Source: Actinidia chinensis (Eukaryota; Streptophyta; Magnoliopsida; Ericales; Actinidiaceae). From it: a stretch of 22,500 nucleotides of DNA. The DNA lies in the NCBI GenBank assembly GCA_009663005.1, contig CM018906.1, forward strand, positions 257,292 to 279,791, in the 5' to 3' direction. Each line of letters starts with the position of its first letter. Positions within the stretch are counted from its first letter, which is position 1. A program made the translations under genes and the position numbers. Of the stretch, positions 11,187-22,500 are shown piece after piece. The notes under the pieces were generated by a model. That model was not told the origin of the DNA. It searched no databases and saw only the letters and a program-made list of their open reading frames with translations.

Positions 11187-14100
11187 CTACACTGAATCGC
11201 GATACTTGACAACATCCATGGTGTTTAAATCAAAAGTCTTGCAGATATCGGATAGAATGCACTTGCTGAGGCCATGATCAGCATCTCCATGTTGAACAAG
11301 TTTCTCAAGTTCCTCGGATGGTTGCAACACCTGCGAAACAGGACCAAAAAACACATTTAAATACTAAAATGGGTGAATGCTCTTCTACAAAATTGAATAG
11401 CAAGCAACTTAATACATACACGCCCACAGTCAACATTTCTAATAAAGAAAATACACATGCACGCACACAAGCGCACCACCGTGTGCGCACTCGGGGAGAG
11501 AGAGATCCTCATAAAAAATGTAACAGAAAAATACCATGAAACCCACCAACAAAAGTTATTTCCCTCTCATTTCCTAATAGTGATCCTATTTGCATCTTAT
11601 GTGGATCTATGAAAACAAAGCACGGCTCCCCACCCACAGTCATTTAAATTTTTATTAAAAAAGCAATCTAAATTTCATCAAATAACAAAACTATTGCACA
11701 AAAATATTTCTAACAAGTATATGATGATATCTATCAAACTCATCTTTTGATGATTTCCAACTAATTTGAAATATGGAGAGTACCCCTACCCATGGAGAAC
11801 TTGGATTGCGCATTACATCTTCAGAGTCCCCATGTGAATTGTTCTTGGTCACTATTGCAACAGAAGAGTTCTGAGATGCTGAGCTGTCTGAAACTAGCTG
11901 AAGAAGTCTCTCGCTTCCCTGAAAAACCAACATGAATAGCTAACTAGTTAGTATATCAGGAAAAGTTATTCCAGGCATGGCAGAAACGGGATGAAATACC
12001 ATGAAAGGCCAAATAAAAGCATTTTAAGACTACTTTAAGAGACAATAGGGCCAAGACTTAATTGCAGATGTATATAAAAAACTTGGGAAAGTTATCAAGA
12101 ACATTGCATGCCACCATCTACAGTAACGCCACCATATAAAAGGGACCTCTGGAGTCTTCAAGGCTCTATTTAGATTGACGTGGGAGCAAAAAAGAAACTT
12201 TGAATCATAACCCATATAGTGAAAGAGTTCCAGAAGGAAAGAGTGACCTTAAGACAACAAACTGTACATTTAGAAAGTAGATGAAGAAAACACTAGATGG
12301 AATGTGATGGGAGGGAAGATGACAATGAGTTCATAGTTTTGTTAACATATCACAATCATGCATAAGGAGATTGAGTGGATATACTAGCATAAATGGTACA
12401 GGATAAAGATAGTGGAGTGCTAATGGAGTGTGATATGAAATCCACACTTTCCATCATTAAAGTATAAAGAGTAACCAAGACAATTCAAGCCTCATGGTGC
12501 GCAAAGTTGAGAAGGATGGATGGCAATACTAATACAACCATAAATGGAATAATCATATAAGGGGGGACATCTTGAGAGAACAGATTGGGAATAAAGGCAT
12601 GCAAAGGACAAAATGCTCGTGGATTGAGAATACCCTAAATGTCATAACTATCTTTTAACATAGAAGTAAAAATGAGAAGAAAATGGTCCAAATGAGAGTA
12701 TAGCATTAAAAACGCAGAGTAGCAACTGAGACAAGTGTTTACTGACTTGAATTTCATCGAGACTATATGATTTTCATTTATAGTTGAAATGTCCTTTTAG
12801 CGTGAACATTATCCAAATTACCAACTGCAGATTTAGGTCTGCAAAACAATCCAAACTCATCTAAGATAGGCTCAACGGTTCCACAAGCCAAGCTTGAAAA
12901 TGTTCAAGGCCTGTTATGGTTTTAAGCCAAAATTTATACCCACTACTCATCTCAACATGACTCACAGCCCTAACTGGAATTTTCCCCAACAAACTAGTTA
13001 ATTATCACAAAGCAGCTTACGTTACAATGTTTGTATTATTATAACAGCATAACTAACACTAAAGGCTACAGCTAGTTACTAAATTTCTGAACGCTAAAAT
13101 CACCTTGAGGGCTCTCCAGTGAGAGTAAGTGCGAAATAGGATCCAAAAGAATGGGATATTAGGCAAAGGTAGAACCTGTATAACCAAAAAAAAAAAAAAG
13201 AGTGAATGTTAGTAGTACAATTTATATTACAAAGTGATGTGCCTAACAAAGAAACAAGAATTTTTTTTTTAAAGAGATTGAGAATTAACTTCAAGAATTG
13301 GGGATATGTTAAGAATTAACAATAAACGCTGAAGGTGAAGTTGATACTCTGAGAGTAAACACTCATACATACAGTGAAAGCAGTTGTCAGAGGAAGCAAT
13401 GAAACGGATCCATAGAAGTATCTCTTGTGAATAACAGTTCCCCTGATAATAGAAACACCACATACATTAATGTATTTCCATTTTTTGAGAACCCTAAGGA
13501 CCACGAGGAGCTTACATAATAAGCATAGATAGATCAAACAATCTTAAAAGCACATTCAAAACTTCTAAAGTGATAAAAGTACTATACAAACTCTTCTGTC
13601 CATGTCCATGCAGAGTGCAAGTATGGTAGCAAGTTGATGAAAGTACGGGCTGATCTACTCAGAAGGGGTAAAAATCTGCACAAAGCTTTGCCCCTACTAC
13701 CTGTGATTCATCATACGAATCCAATTTTACCAATGTTCTAGCAAGTGTGGTCTCTTTAAAGATAAGCTAATCATTACAACAGTTGAAATAAGATGTTTGT
13801 TAATAATTAAGATGTTGAAATAAGGTGTTTATTAATATGCCATGGCACGGCATATCTCTCTCTTGGGATTAATGTATAAATATGTTAGTGTATCTTTTAT
13901 AGCAACAGCTACCATCTTTTTGATCTTAATCATTTATTGCAGTTCGGCACTTTGAGTTTTTCCTTTGCAGGGTGGTGTGTGTGTGTGCCGGAAAGGAATT
14001 CTTAAGAGGCATTTATTGTCACTTAGTTACTGAGTAAAAAAAAATATAATCGTAAGCTAACTCTAGCTAACTATGGAAACCTTGAGGCCCAAAGATTAGC

Positions 14101-16139
14101 TGTCTCTTAAGGAAATATGCACAGTACAATAAATTCAATCTTAGAATTTAGACTTCCAGGATACTAAATGACCAATAAGCAGATTAAATTTTACGAGGCA
14201 AAATGATTCTGTATGTTATCTACCACTTGCAGGCTTGCAGCACAATCCTTGACAAATAATAATGATCAGCTTCCACAGGTTTCAAATTCATGAAAAAAGA
14301 GTAAATTAAATTTTACGACGCAAAATGATTCTGTATGTTATCTACCACTTGCAGGCTTGCAGCACAATCCTTGACAAATAATAATGATCAGCTTCCACAG
14401 GTTTCAAATTCATGAAAAAAGAGTAAAAGTTACCTTAGGGCAATATGCCTCAACCTTCGGCGCACATGTCGTGCAATTAAACTGCAACATGCAAAGCATT
14501 ATTAAGCATATAAGTACACAAGTTCCTAGGAATATTTTTACTGACTCTGCATTCTGTTCTTACGTGCAGGCCTCCTCATGACGTGAATATATTACGGCCA
14601 AAGAGGATCACATATAAAGCAAATCATTGGCATACATTTTTCATGAATTGATGATTCTGGTTCAACATAGAGTGGACGTGTGCTAGCAAAGCATTGACAT
14701 CTGAACGAATATAGACAACATAACGATCAGGATGTAGAGATATTCAGGCTGCTAAACCATCTTCAAGCCTTCAAAACATGGAATTGGCAATTAATGCCTT
14801 TTAATGTAACTTTACCATGTTTATACATTATAACCAAATCTCATTGATCGTGTTAAAAAAAAAACTCATTAATTGACTCAAAAGTTAGTCATAATTTCTC
14901 AACTTCCAACCCTATTTGGGTCCTTTCTTAATGTAATCAATAAGATCAAAGCTTTTAGTTTCAGCATGTTTGCAAATATAAATCGTGTCTTTTTATTTTC
15001 AAAATTTGTCATCTCCAGTCTTCTACAATTTTTTATTTATTTATAAAAGCACCCGGTTAAGAGCCATTCAAACGGGCAAACCACCAAAGTATGGTTACCA
15101 AAAGTTGCTACACCTGCCCATGCAAGCCCTCATGGTTAAAACCATTACGTTTCAAATGAAAAATGAGCATGAAATGTTTAGGAACATTAAACAGAACTGT
15201 TATTCCAGAAACTTCACTTCTCACAATATAACATATCGGAAGGATTGCGTAACATTGCAAGGAAAAAATAGTAGCTGTACTTGACGATACAATTTTCGAC
15301 ATAGAGACTCATTAATTGCAGTAAAAGATTAAAGAAAAGGTTGACAAAAGGAATATAGGTACGCAAGTGAAAGAAATCAAACCTGGAGGGGTATGTAATT
15401 TCAACTTTTGTAATGTCCTTGGAGATAGATTTCAAGAAAATCTCAGAAGGCTTAACACGAGCCAAAAGGCGCAATCCCAAACTGCCATCAGAATTAACTT
15501 ACAAGAAGTAAATTCACTAGAAACTAAATACCCATATCTGAGACCAGCATTTTCACAAACAAATGGTATCCAGTAAACTTTACCCATGAAGTTTGCTTTT
15601 GAAACTCCCAGGAGGCGCCTTTTCGAGACCCGTCCATGCTCGGTTCATCTATAAATGTCGCAATAAATGTCAATATATGTGAAAATTTCTATCCATAAGT
15701 GGTTTTTCTTGTCTATACGATCGTGGGTATTTTTCTTTTTAGGTTTTCCGCGTCTAGCCTCTGTTTGGATCTAACATCGTGCAACCTTCTTCTTGTGTAT
15801 ACGATTGTGGGTATTTATCTTTAATATGGGATGGAGTGGGCATGGGTATAATACCATGTGAAATTTTCTACCATATTTATGCGGCACGTATGAACTTCTC
15901 TAAGCAATTATGGAAACGATTAGTGATGGACAAGAGTGAACCTTATTAGAAGCGAAATCAATGAGGAGTTCGGCATTAGATTCGGTGGGCTTGTCATTCG
16001 AGTTGAAGATATTGTTCCAGAGCTCTTTGAATGTGGAAGGAGTTTGGGAAGACTGCGACTCCGACGCCGAACGGTCAATTGATCTGGTGAAGCACCAGTT
16101 CCTTCCTCTGATCGGAAATACAACCAATCTGGCTCTCAT
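11187..16139 (-). CDS. Mitochondrial K+-H+ exchange-related (Mit_KHE1-like) protein
   Basis: Complete eight-exon gene, 274 residues. Exons: 15942-16139, 15584-15648, 15383-15481, 14434-14481, 13373-13442, 13104-13175, 11790-11918, 11187-11330 (stop TAG at 11187-11189). All junctions are AG/GT and the frame closes at every one. The start MRARLVVFPIRGRNWCFTRS is basic and lacks acidic residues, as expected of a mitochondrial presequence. Family landmarks in order: MNRAWTGLEKAP, GLRLLARVKPSEIFLKSISK, RHVRRRLRHIAL, RGTVIHKRYFYGSVSLLPLT, LPLPNIPFFWILFRTYSHWR, GSERLLQLVSD, and an acidic C-terminus with LSKCILSDICKTFDL. Residues about 146-175 form the hydrophobic core, likely membrane-embedded. I recognise it as the Mit_KHE1 type (related to a yeast mitochondrial K+/H+ exchange factor); that function is inferred from family memory. 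A CCCTAG-type leader lies just above the start. Confidence 0.85.
14183..14427. repeat. Near-perfect 2 x 122 bp tandem duplication in an intron
   Basis: Unit 1 starts at 14183 and unit 2 at 14305; the period of 122 holds through the closing GAGTAAA (14299-14305 and 14421-14427). The only difference I find is GAGG versus GACG near 14197/14319. It sits in intron 4 of the Mit_KHE1-like gene, and unit 2 ends only six bases from the splice donor of exon 4 (GT at 14432-14433). It is a recent event to judge by the identity. Confidence 0.95.
15707..15822. repeat. Short direct repeat, spacing 84 bp
   Basis: TCTTGTCTATACGATCGTGG continuing GTATTTTTCT at 15707-15736 recurs with three or four changes at 15791-15820. 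Located in intron 1 of the Mit_KHE1-like gene; no function suggested. Confidence 0.65.
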
Positions 16140-17839
16140 GATTTGATTGATGATTAAACAACCACTGTGCTTCTGCTTCGATTTATTAAACATAAGCCTA
16201 AATCATTCTGCAGGGTGGAGACAAAACCCTAGAATCAGATGAGTTTTAAAATTAGTTTTGAGGCGGTTAAGTGAATCCAGAGGCGGCTCCGGTATCAACC
16301 AGGCGGACCTAAATTAGAAAAGAAAAAACACAAATATGTGACTCGAATACAAAGGGAAGAAAAGGAGAGTAACTTGCACTAACAGTACCTGAATTCATCT
16401 GAAATCACACTGCACTTGTTCTATTCTCTGAAATCACGTGGATACACCTGTCAGATAGGGTTCAATGGCACAATTACTAATACCTTTTCCTTATTATAAG
16501 TTTTTAATAGAAACGAAGAAAGAAAACAATATATGGAGCCAAGCCACTACCGTCCGCCACCACCTCCAACTTCTATTGGCACCTCTCACATCCTACGGCT
16601 TCCACCCACACAGCCTAAGCCTGCCACCACCTCCACTAGTCAAGCCGAAGCCAATTCCATCTCCTCTACAAGTTAAACCACCACCATCTCTAGAATAAAC
16701 CAATAGCCTCGTAGGCACCTCTTCTATCATTGACCACTAGTATACCTTCCTTCCCCCTCCTCCAAATAATATCGTACCACCACCTAAATTAAACCTTAAT
16801 TTCCAACCAATCTCCCCCAAACTACTATGGTGGTGATAATTGGTGTGAAGGGGCTGCACCAATGGAGGGTTGGTTTTGAAGAATTGAGAAGGGGTTGTTT
16901 TAGTGGGTGGTGGTGGTGGGATATTATAATTGTAGATATGGAATTTAAGTAGAACGGGAGTGGTAAAGGTTGGGGTGGTTCTTTCGAAAGATATAAAAAG
17001 GGTAAATTAAAAGTAAAATGCATTTAGTGATTGTTTTTGGTTGACATATCAATTTTTGTTACGTCCACAGACAATTAGCTAACAATTGAACTAAATTGTT
17101 ACTAAAATCCTAAAGTAAGGGATTACAGTGTAACTTGAAAGAGTACAGACAGGGGTTGTAGTGTGAGTTTAGTAGAATCCAGGGGGTGTGAGTGAAATTT
17201 AGCCCGAAAGAAAGAAAAGTGTTTTTTTTAAAGTTGTTTTTGAAAAACGTTGTTAGAAAAACACAGTAACTTTTTGGCTTTTAAGATACCAACTTGCAAA
17301 ACAATCAGTTTTCTTCTTTTTTCCCCTGGCTGAAAGAAAGAAAAACCATTCTATTTGCATAACCGCAATGTTGGTACCCAAAATTCGTTCGCGCTGGCCA
17401 TTAGGAGTATTGCTGACGGGTGATGTCTCAGCTGGTCATGAGGATTGATCGGTTGATGTTCTGCCTGTTTAGTCTTGCTGGTTGATGTTCTGCCTGCTTA
17501 GTCTTGCTGATTTCATACAGATTTTAACAATATTGAAAATGCTTCAAGCTCAAATAGTTTGGTTCTTTTTACAGCGGTAAACAGCACTTGTTTTACAGTC
17601 GTGTATCCCAAGAGATACAGAAGCTATTTTATATCGAAGCTGAATTCACAAACTACCCAGTGAATTAAACAATTGATACTCAACCATGATAAAGAATAAA
17701 ATGTATGAAACACAAATGTAAATGCTATGATACACTAGAATACACGCAGGTATTAATCGGGCTGAACCAAACAATATCAGCAGTGAGCAAAGATTAGCTA
17801 AAATCAATAATATCACCACTTAGGAGCCTCTGCATTTCT
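16140..17839. other. Intergenic: promoter side of the Mit_KHE1-like gene and 3' side of the fucosyltransferase gene
   Basis: About 16140-16450 should contain the leader and proximal promoter of the Mit_KHE1-like gene. From about 16540 to 17020 there is CCACC-rich sequence on the plus strand that turns into GGTGG-rich sequence, giving chance open frames on both strands (16465-16698 plus, 16796-17023 minus). From 17030 to 17210 the text (for example GGGATTACAGTGTAAC) looks like decayed dispersed repeat. No gene is recognised. Confidence 0.55.
17451..17508. repeat. 2 x 29 bp tandem repeat
   Basis: GGTTGATGTTCTGCCTGYTT followed by AGTCTTGCT occurs at 17451-17479 and again directly adjoining at 17480-17508, differing at one base (T/C). 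Confidence 0.95.
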
Positions 17840-20800
17840 TTATTCATTTTCTGCAATAAAATTTGGCAGTTCACCCTGGCAGAGGTATTCATCACAAAGT
17901 GAAGAAGATCCCCAGTCCTTCCGGAGCCGAAGAATGTCCTCTGTGAAAGTGGATCCAGTGGATCCAATAAACGCCGTAGACATTGCACAAATTGTTTTAT
18001 CCAGCATAGCCTCCACCTTCAAGATGAAAAACATTTTTTTTATAAGCAAGGATAAGGTCATGTATAGGAACTATATTGTTGATATATGCTGTTACTATTA
18101 GGGATAGACCATTTGTATTTTCACATTAATTGTGAACAGGATTATGGTACCTCGTGGCTAAACCAACCAGCGGAAATAGAAAACACGCCTAACAATCAGA
18201 AATCAGTGATCTTGTGTAAATGCAAACAACACTATAACATACTCGGGCACCACGGACTCCATAGCATCCTTGCGTCAGTCCCCAAAGAAAAATGTTTCCT
18301 TATTTCATAATTTTCATAGACAAACCACTGCACGTCTGCACCTACCCTACCGAAAAACCAATGCACCTATTTTAGACAGACTCTTCCAAATGTGTGTAAA
18401 GTACCGGTGTTGGACATTCAACACGTGGCCAAGGGTATGAGATATGTGTTTTCCATGTGTAGCTGCCATTGACCCAAACAAAATGTGTCTAGCAATTTAA
18501 GTTTAACACAAATTTGTGCATTGAACTCTCAAATTGTTAAGAACAAGCATATAAAGAAGCATGAGTTATTTGCGATGTTTCTGTGTCCTTGGAAACATGA
18601 ATCTTTGCAATTCTCAACCCTTTCTCCAGTAGCTTCATCACTAATAAGTCTACATTACAACTGCTCCTCTTGTGCAGCCTCATGTAACATGCAACCCTTT
18701 TTATGTTCTCACAACTTTTTGTTTTCCCTCTTTTTGAATTGGATAGAAAAAAATGACGGTGTTTTCCTCTATATATAAAACGCCAAGTCTTGCGCTTAAA
18801 TTGAGATGGAAGAAAACCAACAATTGACAAGCTATGGTCCATGGAGACTAGATGGGACCATGTCTGTACAAAGAGATCAAAAATATCTAGGACAAAGTGA
18901 TGAACCAAACAAAATTTAAGATGTCATACAAAATTATAAACCAACCTGTGGATCATCACCGAGGTCATGTCTGTATAACAAAGCATCCCATTTTTCAGCA
19001 AAATTACGAGCTGGCCGCGTAACGAGTGGTACAGCTTTCCCATTTAATACAACTAGTGATTGTAATAAACTGGTTTCACTTTCTGCAGCATCTGTAGAGA
19101 GATATATAACAGGTGTATTTGCCCTCTCAACCACCCGACTAATGCAGTCCGCAGCTTGAGGAATGGGAAAAAAACAACTTGGTTTTTTAGCATTACTGAC
19201 AAATAAGAAAGGATCGTTAGAAGTGTACATTAAAGGCAAAGCTTTATCTTCATGAAGACAGACACAAAGTTCTATCTGTAAAGACAAACATGAATACACA
19301 AAATACAAACTATCCATCAGAAACAACGTACTTGCTCAGAAGCTGGAAACCATTACGTGAAACATGCCTCTCTTTAAGGATGACCGAAGAACTCTTTGGA
19401 AAGTCAATTATATTACATTATTCAATCCACAAATAAGATCCATTAATATGTTTCAGTGAAGCATTTTCAAAACCAATTTTAGCTAGAGAGGCAGATTGCT
19501 TAAAGGCAGGGGAAAAAAGCAGAGGTGATGCACAGCTATCTGAGATGCAGATAAACCTAACAGATTGTAGGTTCTCAAATTTCACAATTTCACAGTTTCA
19601 AAGGGTTTGCTAAAGAAACCATGCTTATTTAGCATTTTTGCTGTACAATCAACCAAATTAATAGCAATTAAACTAAAATGAAAAACTTTCAAATATAATA
19701 TTAAAACCCAATGTTACAGACCTTTTACTAGTTGTGACTCGGGAGTCAGGATGCATAGCTATAACTTTCTGGGGTTTATAAACTGTCAAAAACCTGAGAT
19801 GCTAGACTAATATACTTCCATAAATAAAGGTTGGAAATAAGGGAAGGGAAAGGCATACCAAAACTTTAAGAATCCATGACGCCGGAAGTGAAATGCAACA
19901 TATCTCTCCCCCAAAAATGTTTGAATAAAACGCTGTGCTGTAAGCATGATAATCCGACTCGGCTCAATCAGAGTCCTGCAATTGTGAGCAAGAGGACCAC
20001 CTGGCTGCATCACCAAATCTTGCTCCACATCAGCAAAAAAGACATCTCCAATTGCAATAACATCGTCATTGGAGGAAAACTTTGCCATTACATCTTGCAT
20101 CGTTCTTTTCGTTGGCTTCTTAACATCCTCAACCCAAGCAGCCTCAAGCTTATTCATTGAAATTCCGAGTGATTTCAACTTCTTAACATGTTCATCATCA
20201 ATAAAACACGGCTGTGGCAATGAGAAGTAACACATGAACTTGTCTATGTGCAAGTGGCTCTTTTTAGCTTCTGCAAACTCGTCAAACTCCACAACTACTT
20301 TTCTTCCCAGGCATTTATTTATATGATCCATATCTAGCACTCGATCGAACTGATAATCAAGTTTGGTGCTAGGAATGACTAAAACACGATTGAGTAAAGC
20401 TGCAAAGAACATGTGCTTCTCTAAACAAATCAAATGATTCGACATTTGGCCCGACAAACAGATAGTAAACAAGTACTTATCCGATCTCGGTTTCCACGCA
20501 ATTGTTTTCCGTTGAGACAAATTCTGATCAACCTTTCGACACCTATTAAGACTAGCATAACTGCCAAGACTTGGATCCATAAAATTATCCACCAAATCCG
20601 ACCAATTCCCAAATTGATGGGACGACAAAAGCACTTGTTGCATTTGTTTATTGAATGAAATCTGACTAAGAAGAGCAGATTTGAAATCCTCAAACAATGC
20701 AGACGAGGAATTGAGAGTAGAATTTACAGGATTCACTACTGTAGAATTGGAATTGGAATTGGAATTTGATTCGGTCACAAAAGTACGGTTCCACAACTTG

Positions 20801-21156
20801 AAAAGTCCTAATTGTTGCTCTCTCAACAAATACAACGCGCGCAATTCGGACTCGCGCATGCGATTGATGGAAGAATCAAAACTGAGATTGGAAAACCTAG
20901 TTCGGAACAGATTTTTGATGTCGGTAGTGAAATAAACGATGATGATGAAAAGCGGAAGGAAAATTGCGACGAGGTACCTCTTGTTGAAGGTGAAAGTGGG
21001 GAAGGTAAAACGACGAGCATTCCCCATCATCCTGTCCTTGAATTCATCGACGTGGAAGGTCGAGCGTATCGGGGACTTAGGTTTTGGTCTCTCATTTTGA
21101 CCGATTAGGTTCTTTCGATCTTCTTCTTCGTCTGAAGATGACGATTCTCTGTCCAT
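17840..21156 (-). CDS. GDP-fucose O-fucosyltransferase family protein
   Basis: Complete three-exon gene, 574 residues: exons 19859-21156, 18946-19195 and 17840-18016 (stop TAA at 17840-17842). The donor of exon 1 splits a Cys codon, joining FLKF-C-NAKKPSC correctly. Layout: acidic, Ser-rich cytosolic tail (residues 1-60), one membrane segment (about 61-78, LVAIFLPLFIIIVYF), then a lumenal stem with N-glycosylation sequons at about N123, N137, N145, N149 and N184, then the catalytic part. Seen motifs: LSGQMSNHLICLEKHMFFAA (about 235-254), GDVFFADVE, HFRRHG (423-428, the Arg position used by O-fucosyltransferases), VIYLSTDAAESE, and GSTFTEDILRLRKDWG near the C-terminus. This is the plant O-FucT (PF10250-like) family, usually Golgi type II proteins that transfer fucose or related sugars; the acceptor is unknown. 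The start is the first in-frame Met with a typical tail. No lesions seen. Confidence 0.92.
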
Positions 21157-21600
21157 TGATAAAAACCAGCAGAGAATGAAACAGCCACAAAGGTCGGATG
21201 ATTCAAGCGATGCACATTTGAAGTGCCGGTTGATGCACGGTCAATTCTCTGTGTCTCTTGTCCGTGAGATGGGAGAGGGAGAGAGAGAGATGTAATTATG
21301 TATGGGACTGTGGGAGTGAGATCTGAGAAGGGTGGTGAAGCGGAGCCGGAGCCGGAGCGTGACAAGGAAGGAATGATTTCAGGGGTCCCCAGTTGGTGGA
21401 AGAAAACGACCCTCCACGGGCCAAGGCGGTTGTTTGTTTCTATTTTGTTTATTGGGCTGGGCCAACTTCTTGGCCCGGCCTCTCTCTTTAGGAATCCAGA
21501 TTTTGCTTTCATAGGACCTTGTATGGCCTTTCCATAGGACCATTTATGCACCTTGTTTCCAATCCAATCCAATCCAATCCAATCAAGGAGATTTCGAATC
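21157..21600 (-). promoter_or_regulatory. Upstream region of the fucosyltransferase gene with GA tract and site II-like motifs
   Basis: The region directly above the start codon holds a GA run at 21279-21290 (pyrimidine-rich on the coding strand, as in many plant 5' leaders). Two overlapping TGGGCY elements lie at 21453-21458 and 21458-21463, with further GGCCC near 21470-21480. TGGGCY (site II) clusters are known in promoters of plant housekeeping genes and bind TCP factors. That they act here is inference from position. A 172-codon open frame on the same strand (21105-21623) overlaps the start region in another frame and shows no family motif; I do not call it a gene. Confidence 0.4.
21559..21583. 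repeat. (CCAAT)5 pentanucleotide repeat
   Basis: Five exact CCAAT units in a row, about 400 bases upstream of the fucosyltransferase start codon. On that gene's coding strand they read ATTGG, the inverted CCAAT box. Confidence 0.95.
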
Positions 21601-22500
21601 GAGGTATAGAAGGGATTCAACAAGGTTTTTTAAAACGTTTGGATCATGTACAAATGAGTGATGTTTAATCAAGTATTGTCTTCTAATTCCATATGCTTCA
21701 GATTCATGTGGGAAGAACTTCGTCTTCTTTTATCATTGAATAAATCCTGGTGGGACATATATTCATTATCCTATACACCCTCCAAGTCTATTGATGTTTG
21801 ATTAGACTTATTAGTCCCAAATTCTAAAAGTTAAAAACATACAAAACCACCAATTTATTTAGGTTTGAATAGACTTGGCCCCAAATTTTTATTACTTCAT
21901 GCAAATCTGGTATATATATATAATTTAGAGGGACTCTAATTTGTTTTAGGGCACCATCAAAATTACTATCTAATATAGTATTAGAATTTGGTCTCGGATC
22001 TCATGGGTCAAGTTCCTAGTTGAGTCTCTCTCTCTCTCTCTCATCTTGTTTACGTTTATGTCATATTCACGTGCATTCAAGTTGCACGTGTGAGAGTGTT
22101 GAACTTTTTTCATATCCATAATTAAAGCTATCAAGCTAGGTATATATAATGAAAAATAATATTTTTACAAACAAAGAAAAAAAGGTTCATTCATAAAAAT
22201 ACCACAAGAAAGATATTACGATCGTACTTTGGTATATAAAAATCACAATATTGAGCAACTTTAAAAGACTCATATTATTATGTCATATCATTTTATAAAA
22301 CAAATTTGTACAAGTATTCTTTTTGTAACTAGAAGATTGTGTCTGACAATCCATTTTAATTTGGACACCTCCCATATTTCTAATATGCATTATATTATGA
22401 CGATTCATTTAATTTTAACTTTCAAAAGTTGTGAGACTGATAACCCGAAATGTCCCACTCTCCCTTGTACCTAATTTATGTTGGTACTTTGATCGGTCCT
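21601..22500. other. Intergenic, AT-rich, no gene recognised
   Basis: No exon-like segment with family similarity on either strand. It contains a CT microsatellite at 22025-22042, TATATATATA near 21911-21920 and a palindromic GTTGCACGTG/CACGTGCATT neighbourhood at 22070-22090 with two CACGTG-like (G-box) cores. The 64-codon plus frame at 22280-22474 looks like chance. Confidence 0.55.

Noticed and set aside
16465..17023. Proline-rich open frames on both strands
   Set aside because: Both come from CCACC/GGTGG-rich low-complexity sequence in an intergenic stretch.
18537..18908. 123-codon minus-strand open frame
   Set aside because: It lies wholly inside intron 2 of the fucosyltransferase gene, has no family motif, and the flanking exons join in frame without it.
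21105..21623. 172-codon minus-strand open frame
   Set aside because: It covers the leader and first codons of the fucosyltransferase gene in another frame, includes translated CCAAT repeats, and shows no recognisable domain.

Overview
This is nuclear DNA of a flowering plant, most likely a eudicot. It is AT-rich and has short exons with GT/AG introns, CT/GA microsatellites and plant gene families. The species cannot be named from the sequence. All recognisable genes lie on the minus strand, so gene order is read from high to low coordinates.

Positions 17840-21156 hold a complete three-exon gene for a GDP-fucose O-fucosyltransferase-family protein (574 residues, type II membrane topology). 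Its upstream region (21157-21600) carries GGCC-rich site II-like motifs, a GA tract and five tandem CCAAT units. Positions 11187-16139 hold a complete eight-exon gene for a 274-residue protein of the mitochondrial K+-H+ exchange-related (Mit_KHE1) type. One of its introns contains a near-identical 2 x 122 bp tandem duplication. Both reading frames join across every splice site without a single frameshift.

The left part is a gene graveyard. Positions 7667-9386 hold a gutted copy of the 26S proteasome ATPase subunit RPT1: two N-terminal-half exons and the last exon remain, but the AAA+ core is missing. Positions 1-5661 hold two head-to-tail partial copies of phytoene desaturase (PDS), the carotenoid-pathway enzyme. 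Copy A has equivalents of exons 1-10, with a lost start codon, eight single-base indels and a broken splice donor. It then stops, and copy B begins in the middle of exon 1, repeats exon 2 and runs off the left edge. The repeat period is about 4.78 kb.

The genes do not form a pathway or operon; their neighbourhood looks incidental. I see no mobile-element coding domains, RNA genes, CRISPR arrays or prokaryotic features. The most interesting object is the tandem PDS array. Two intact genes in the same window act as an internal control for sequence quality. The array's arrangement predicts what lies off the left edge, and it would allow splicing from copy A exon 1 to copy B exon 2.
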